Shown in pieces: positions 59,201 through 64,000 of a stretch of DNA of 64,000 nt. Position 1 is the first letter of the stretch; each line of letters starts with the position of its first letter. The stretch is taken from the NCBI GenBank assembly GCA_934098705.1, contig CAKOPC010000001.1:310001-374000 (forward strand), given 5' to 3'. A program made the translations under genes and the position numbers. Source of the stretch: an uncultured Bacilli bacterium. Lineage in GTDB: Bacteria > Bacillota_I > Bacilli_A > RF39 > UBA660. The notes beneath the pieces are model-generated. The model was not told the origin of the DNA, made no database searches, and was given only the letters and a program-made list of their open reading frames with translations.

Positions 59201-59240
59201 TAAAAAAGATTATGCTTAGATGTTAAATTGCATAATCTTT
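59201..59240 (-). terminator. Terminator of the 59265 pseudopilin gene
   Basis: AAAGATTATGC (59205-59215) pairs perfectly with GCATAATCTTT (59230-59240), an 11-bp stem, followed by TTTTTTATA on the minus strand. Confidence 0.85.
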
Positions 59241-59264
59241 ACTGTTTAATTAAATTTTTAATCA

Positions 59265-60665
59265 TTAATATCCTGGAGCACCAGTACAAGGATTTGTTTC
59301 ATATTCTTTTCCAGTACATACACTCCTGCTATATTTATAATCCTTAGTACAACACCATCTATAATATTTACAAGTTGATGAATTATAAGTACATGTTTTA
59401 TCACACTCACCAGGATAATTACATTCCTTTGTGTCTGGGGTTGGATTAGTAGATCCACACTCATCATAACTTATACCACTTTGTACCCATTTACCATTTC
59501 TACATATAGACGTATAAATTTTTACTTTACAGTTTCCACAATCAGATCCATAACAACTTCCTGAAGAAGTACTTATTTCTCCTTCATTACAACTACTATC
59601 TTCATTACATTGCCAAGATCCATTAACACAAGTTGCATCACATTTTGTAAAGCCATAGCCTTTTGTTGTAGCTCCATCTTTACAAATAGTTGGATCATCA
59701 TATGTTGTTGGATCTATTTCCCTAGTACATACATGACTATTACCAGCACAATCTGTTACTGTTGCATTATATATTGTTTTTACTGTTAATTTTGATATAT
59801 CAATTCCAGTTTGAATTGTATCTTTTGTGGATATAGGAAGATCTATTGTTGCATCTTTTGATTTACAAGGATAAGACTTGCTACTATTATTTATATCACT
59901 TTTAACACTTGCTAATCTATAATTATCACTTACATTAATATCTAATCTTCTACCATTTTGTACTATTTCACAAAATGGTTCTGTATCATCTTTTATATAA
60001 AGTGTATAAGAACAAGAAACTAAAGTCTTATCGGCAGAATCATTACTTTTTACAGTAAAAGTATAAGTACCAGATTCATTAACATAATATTTACCATCTC
60101 TTTCTATAACACCTGCTCCTCTTTCTAGCTTTATGCCTTCAACATAACCATATATTGTAACTTGAAGTTCCTTTTCTGTAGGATCACTTGTTGAAACTGC
60201 ATTAACAGTACAATAATTATAAGCATTATTAACCTCACAATCCTTACTACTTTCATTAGCTAATATACCATCACAAAAATCACATAAGGTATAAGTATAA
60301 TTACCATTTGTATTTTTAACAACAACTTTACTCTCAGTTTTTACACATGATTTTCCTTGTGTATCAACAATTTCGTTTGTTAGATAATTATTACTTATTA
60401 AATCATTTACATTAAGTTCTGTAATAGAAATTCTTACTCTGTCATTTCCATCCCCTACAATTTGTCCTCTTGGTAACTCTTCTGGATGGCTTGAATAATA
60501 ATCTTTTACTGCTAAAACAATATTGTCTTTTAAATTATTATAATACTCTTTATTACCCTTATCTCTATACCTTTTAATATTTGGTATAATAAGACCTGCG
60601 ATAACTGCTAAAATAACAATAACTGCAAGTACTTCAATAAGTGTAAACCCTTTTTTATTTTTCAT
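59265..60665 (-). CDS. Cys-rich pseudopilin with Ig-like domains (copy 2)
   Basis: 466 residues, a paralogue of the 57080 gene. The first 33 residues are identical (leader, FTLIEVLAVIVILAVIAGLI, IPNIKRY), then similarity continues through HPEELPRGQ and the LYIKDDTEP-type Ig segment. The Cys-rich tail is shorter and different in detail but keeps FTKCDATCVNGSWQC. The end is unusual, with clustered Cys/Tyr (CKYYRWCCTKDYKYSRSVC). Its own promoter and terminator make it a separate unit. Confidence 0.8.
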   Translation of the reverse strand: MKNKKGFTLIEVLAVIVILAVIAGLIIPNIKRYRDKGNKEYYNNLKDNIVLAVKDYYSSHPEELPRGQIVGDGNDRVRISITELNVNDLISNNYLTNEIVDTQGKSCVKTESKVVVKNTNGNYTYTLCDFCDGILANESSKDCEVNNAYNYCTVNAVSTSDPTEKELQVTIYGYVEGIKLERGAGVIERDGKYYVNESGTYTFTVKSNDSADKTLVSCSYTLYIKDDTEPFCEIVQNGRRLDINVSDNYRLASVKSDINNSSKSYPCKSKDATIDLPISTKDTIQTGIDISKLTVKTIYNATVTDCAGNSHVCTREIDPTTYDDPTICKDGATTKGYGFTKCDATCVNGSWQCNEDSSCNEGEISTSSGSCYGSDCGNCKVKIYTSICRNGKWVQSGISYDECGSTNPTPDTKECNYPGECDKTCTYNSSTCKYYRWCCTKDYKYSRSVCTGKEYETNPCTGAPGY

Positions 60666-60710
60666 AATATCACCTATCCTACAATAAAATTATAAACTAT
60701 ATTTTATTTA
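60466..60710 (-). repeat. Dispersed repeat, copy 2 (pseudopilin 5' region plus leader)
   Basis: Partner of 58920-59164, offset 1546 bp. Confidence 0.85.
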
Positions 60711-60717
60711 AAAGCAA
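60689..60717 (-). promoter_or_regulatory. Promoter of the 59265 pseudopilin
   Basis: Minus-strand TTGCTT (60712-60717), 17-nt spacer, TATAAT (60689-60694); the stretch from the -10 to the ATG is the same as in copy 1. Confidence 0.7.
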
Positions 60718-60739
60718 TAAAAAAGAAGACAATTAATGT

Positions 60740-61879
60740 CTAGTTTTTTACAAATTTATTAAAGTTATCTATTTCTTTATTAGTAAGGTCAGTTTTACTT
60801 AAAGCTTCAAATAAAGTTTTTTGTTCTTTATTTAATTTTTTAGGCAATACAACATTTATTGTAACATATAAATCTCCATAAGAATCATAATTTACATCTT
60901 TCACGCCTTTTCCTTTTACTTTATGTTTATCTAAAGATTTAGATCCTTCTGGCACAGTTAAAGTAATAACTCCATATGGTGTTTTTATATCTTTCTTACA
61001 TCCAAATAAAGCTTCAGTTATTGTTATAGGAAGTGTTATATATAAATCATTACCACTTCTTTTATAAAACTCATGATCTTGTACTTTAAATTCAATATAT
61101 AAATCCCCATTAGGACATGAAATATCACCAGGTTCTCCATAACCTTTAAGTTTTATTCTGTTACCTGTTTGAACTCCTTGTGGAACAGTTACTGTAAGTT
61201 CTTTAACAGCCTTTACTCTTCCTTTACCACGGCATTTACTGCATATTTTAGAATATGTTTTTCCTGTTCCGTTACAATTAGGACAAGTTGTTCTTGTTAA
61301 AAAGCTACCAAATAAAGTTCTTTGTTCTCCAGTTATTGTACCGCTTCCGTGGCATTTAGGGCATGTATCTTCATCAAATCCTCCAACACCACCACAATTT
61401 TGACACTCTTCCATAGTTGTAATTTCAATATCTTTCTTACATCCTAAAACAGCATCCATAAAAGATATATTCATATATACTAAAGAGTCATCGCCTTTTC
61501 TTTTACTTGCCTTACTTCTTCCAAAATTACTACCATTAAATGATGTAAATTGTGAAAAAGCATCTCCTCCAAAAACCTTATCTAAAATATCATTTAAATC
61601 CATATCAGCCATATCACTAAAGCCACCAAAACCTGATGCACCACCACCCATGTTGTTATCAAATGCAGCATGACCATATTTATCATAACTTGCTCTTTTA
61701 TTTTCATCACTTAAAACTTCATAAGCTTCCTGTACTTCTTGAAATTTTTCTTTAGCATCAGGTGCTTTATTTACATCAGGATGATACTTTTTAGCAAGCC
61801 TTCTAAAAGCAAGTTTTATATCATTTAAAGAAGCATCTTTTGAAACTCCTAAAACCTCATAATAATCTCTTTTATTCAT
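60740..61879 (-). CDS. dnaJ: Chaperone DnaJ
   Basis: 379 residues. J domain with HPD (KKYHPDVNK), Gly/Phe-rich region ([10 protein letters not shown]), four CxxCxGxG zinc repeats ([32 protein letters not shown]), and the two substrate-binding beta domains. Type I, complete. GGAGGT precedes the ATG. pepF lies between it and dnaK. Confidence 0.98.
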   Translation of the reverse strand: MNKRDYYEVLGVSKDASLNDIKLAFRRLAKKYHPDVNKAPDAKEKFQEVQEAYEVLSDENKRASYDKYGHAAFDNNMGGGASGFGGFSDMADMDLNDILDKVFGGDAFSQFTSFNGSNFGRSKASKRKGDDSLVYMNISFMDAVLGCKKDIEITTMEECQNCGGVGGFDEDTCPKCHGSGTITGEQRTLFGSFLTRTTCPNCNGTGKTYSKICSKCRGKGRVKAVKELTVTVPQGVQTGNRIKLKGYGEPGDISCPNGDLYIEFKVQDHEFYKRSGNDLYITLPITITEALFGCKKDIKTPYGVITLTVPEGSKSLDKHKVKGKGVKDVNYDSYGDLYVTINVVLPKKLNKEQKTLFEALSKTDLTNKEIDNFNKFVKN

Positions 61880-61895
61880 ATACTACCTCCAGAAT

Positions 61896-63677
61896 TTATA
61901 AATTTTTATAAAATTCATCTATTACATCATCAAATAAATCTATAGCATTTTTAATAGTATCATCTTTTACTATATCAATACCAACTATTTTTAATAAAGC
62001 TGTTGAATAATTAGAACCACCACTTTGTAAAAGTTTTAAATAATTATCAAGAGCTCCCTCTTTTTCATCTAAAATATCTTTTGCTATCTTGCAAGCTATT
62101 GATATACCAGTTGCATACTTATAAACATAAAAACCTTTATAGAAGTGTGATATTCTAGCCCACTCTAAACTTATATCAGTATCATGTACTATATCATTGC
62201 CATAATATTTTTTGTTTAATGTGTAATATAGTTTACACATAACATCACATGTAAGGATAGTACCATTATTTTCCATATCATATAATGTTTTTTCAAATTC
62301 TGCAAACATAGTTTGTCTTATCAAAGTAGTTCTTAACATCTCAAGTAAGTTATTCAAAAAGTATAATTTTTCATTTTTTGTCTTAGCATTTTTATACATA
62401 TATTTATTAAGTAATATTTCATTTACAGTTGATGCAACTTCTGCTAAAAATATTGTATAAGAAGCATCTTGATATGGATTATTATTTTTTGAATAATAAC
62501 TGTGCATAGAGTGTCCTAATTCATGAGCAAGTGTTGATACATCATTAAATGTTCCTTCAAAATTTAAAAGAACATAAGGGAGCGTGTCATAACATCCCCA
62601 AGAATAAGCACCAGTTTGTTTGTTTTTATTATGATATACATCTATACAAGATGAGAAAATAATATTATTTAAATCTTTTATATATGTATCACCAAGTGGT
62701 TTTAAAGCTTCTTTTACTATATCTAAAGCTTCTTCATATGTATATTTTTTATCATATTTAACAAGTGGTACATAAATATCATACATATGCATCTCATCTA
62801 AATTTAATACTTTTTTTCTTAAAGCAATATATTTATAAGATACATCTATTCTATTTGATACTTCTTTTATTAATTTTTCATATAAAGATGTTGGTATATT
62901 TTCTCCATATAAATACATTTCAAGTGGAGATTTATATCCCCTTTGTTTTGAAATAAAAAAGTTAGCTTTAATATTTCCATATAAAACTGATGATAAAGTA
63001 TCTTTCATTTTTTTATATTCTTTATAGTAATTTAAAAAAGCTTTTTTTCTTATTTCTCTATTATCATCTCTTAAATATAATGTATAATTACTTTGATTTA
63101 GACTATATTTTTCATTATCAATATAGAAATCATCAAAAGATAGTGATGTAGTATCAAGTGTTTCATATATTTCAGTTGGAGTATTTAAAACTTCTCCTAA
63201 AGATGCCATCATTTTTTCTTGTTCTTCACTTAAGATATATGGTTTATCCCTAAATACTTGTTCTATACTAAACTCATATTCTTTTAATCTTTCATCTTCT
63301 TTTATATATTTTTTTATTAATGATTCATCATTTTTTAAAAGTTCCACACTAAAAAATGATAGTTTTGATGACACCTCATCTAAAAATTTATCATATTTAG
63401 AAGCTATTGTTCTTGAACTTGATAATGACATATCTTCATGAAGTTTCATATTTGAATAAACTATTAGTTTATCAAGTGTTCTTTCTATTTCAAAATATAA
63501 TTTTAAGGCATTATATAAGTTATCACTACTATCACACAAATGTCCTTTGTAATTTAATAATGATGTTACATTATCTTCAACCTTTTTTCTATCTTTATCT
63601 ATATCTTCTACTGTTTTATATATTTTCTCCAAATCCCACTTATAACACTTATCTACTTCACATCTTTCTTTTTCCAT
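61896..63677 (-). CDS. pepF: Oligoendopeptidase F
   Basis: M3B zinc metallopeptidase for short peptides in the cytosol, 593 residues. Zinc motif HELGH at 385-389 (STLAHELGHSMHSY), with the third ligand region further on; YSWGCYDTLPYVLLNFEGT fits the family. Spacing to dnaJ is 16 bp, so the two are likely co-transcribed, an unusual insertion in a chaperone operon. AAAGGAT precedes the ATG. Confidence 0.95.
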   Translation of the reverse strand: MEKERCEVDKCYKWDLEKIYKTVEDIDKDRKKVEDNVTSLLNYKGHLCDSSDNLYNALKLYFEIERTLDKLIVYSNMKLHEDMSLSSSRTIASKYDKFLDEVSSKLSFFSVELLKNDESLIKKYIKEDERLKEYEFSIEQVFRDKPYILSEEQEKMMASLGEVLNTPTEIYETLDTTSLSFDDFYIDNEKYSLNQSNYTLYLRDDNREIRKKAFLNYYKEYKKMKDTLSSVLYGNIKANFFISKQRGYKSPLEMYLYGENIPTSLYEKLIKEVSNRIDVSYKYIALRKKVLNLDEMHMYDIYVPLVKYDKKYTYEEALDIVKEALKPLGDTYIKDLNNIIFSSCIDVYHNKNKQTGAYSWGCYDTLPYVLLNFEGTFNDVSTLAHELGHSMHSYYSKNNNPYQDASYTIFLAEVASTVNEILLNKYMYKNAKTKNEKLYFLNNLLEMLRTTLIRQTMFAEFEKTLYDMENNGTILTCDVMCKLYYTLNKKYYGNDIVHDTDISLEWARISHFYKGFYVYKYATGISIACKIAKDILDEKEGALDNYLKLLQSGGSNYSTALLKIVGIDIVKDDTIKNAIDLFDDVIDEFYKNL

Positions 63678-63703
63678 ATTTTATCCTTTCAGTAAACTAT
63701 TTA

Positions 63704-63741
63704 TGAAGCTGACTTCTAAAAAGAGGTCAGCTTCGTTTTTA
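63704..63741. terminator. Hairpin between dnaK and pepF
   Basis: GAAGCTGAC (63705-63713) pairs with GTCAGCTTC (63726-63734), 9 perfect GC-containing pairs with inner TTC/GAG pairs. TTTTT follows only in the plus direction; in the dnaK-to-pepF direction it is followed by ATAAATAG. Confidence 0.6.
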
Positions 63742-63750
63742 TATATTTTT

Positions 63751-64000
63751 TTATTTCTTTTCTTCAAATTCTGCATCTTTTACATCTTGATTATCACTTG
63801 ATGTATTATTATCAGTTGATGTATTTTCATTAGCATCAGTTGTTGTACTTTGAGTTTGTTCATATACTTTAGCTGCTAAAGCATAAGCAACAGTTTTTAA
63901 TTCTTCACATTTTTTCTTAATATCTTCGATATCTTTCTTTTCTATTGCTTCTTTTAAAGTTTTAATTTTTTCTTCGGCTTCTGCTTTTTGTTTTTCATCA
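63751..64000 (-). CDS. dnaK: Chaperone DnaK, C-terminal part (cut by window edge)
   Basis: The last 82 codons of DnaK: the helical lid (DEKQKAEAEEKIKTLKEAIE, then KKKCEELKTVAYALAAKVYE) and a disordered Thr/Asn/Asp tail ending DAEFEEKK and TAA. Unusual only in the tail composition. The start lies beyond 64000. It is followed by pepF and dnaJ on the same strand. Confidence 0.93.
   Translation of the reverse strand, partial: DEKQKAEAEEKIKTLKEAIEKKDIEDIKKKCEELKTVAYALAAKVYEQTQSTTTDANENTSTDNNTSSDNQDVKDAEFEEKK

Noticed and set aside
59258..59467. Open frame of 69 codons on the minus strand
   Set aside because: Shadow of the 59265 pseudopilin in another frame.

Overview
The window is a very AT-rich, densely coded bacterial chromosome segment using the standard bacterial code: TGG encodes Trp and several genes end in TGA. 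The gene content points to a Gram-positive-type, endospore-forming member of the Bacilli. It includes a GerA-type germination operon, SpoVID- and YsxE-like coat genes beside lon, a Cse60-like protein, RNase Y, RecD2 and a short DnaE. The low GC, minimal spacers and metabolism built on phosphoketolase recall uncultured gut lineages such as RF39, but that placement is inference. No rRNA, tRNA, insertion sequence or CRISPR array was seen, and no gene-free stretch exceeds about 300 bases.

Layout. 1-5.5 kb: polA (3' end cut by the window edge), rny and divergent tmcAL. 5.5-12.4 kb: small membrane and accessory genes, plus cell-wall enzymes (a DacF-type D,D-carboxypeptidase and a divergent VanY-type one). 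Between them sits a two-gene membrane cassette flanked by a 57-bp direct repeat of the dac 3' end. 12.4-17.2 kb: dnaE, rpmB, rpe and an anchored unknown. 17.3-22.2 kb: a spore-coat block (YsxE-like, SpoVID-like, an unknown protein, lon). 22.4-26.3 kb: a tail-anchored GH10-like protein and phosphoketolase. 26.4-27.8 kb: a secreted protein whose C-terminus has the codon signature of a diversity-generating-retroelement variable region. 28-31.6 kb: the gerAA-AC-AB operon. 31.6-37.9 kb: a phage-holin-like pair, envelope proteins, trmB and Cse60. 37.9-40.4 kb: a sortase and its probable CnaB-domain substrate. 40.5-54.7 kb: housekeeping genes (leuS, a radical-SAM gene, ligA, fmt, a short alaS, recD2) with small membrane proteins and a ComGC-like pseudopilin. 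54.8-64 kb: mtaB, two duplicated Cys-rich pseudopilins, dnaJ, pepF and the 3' end of dnaK.

Themes. The genes fall into information processing, spore assembly and germination, and a large investment in cell-surface display (sortase substrate, Cys-rich pseudopilins, likely hypervariable protein). Most genes lie on the minus strand in tight runs with good ribosome binding sites. Rho-independent terminators often fold over the last codons and stop codon, which indicates strong compaction. The best candidates for undescribed biology are the hypervariable surface protein, the Cys-rich pseudopilin pair, the sortase with an altered active site, the GH10-like tail-anchored protein and the repeat-flanked cassette.
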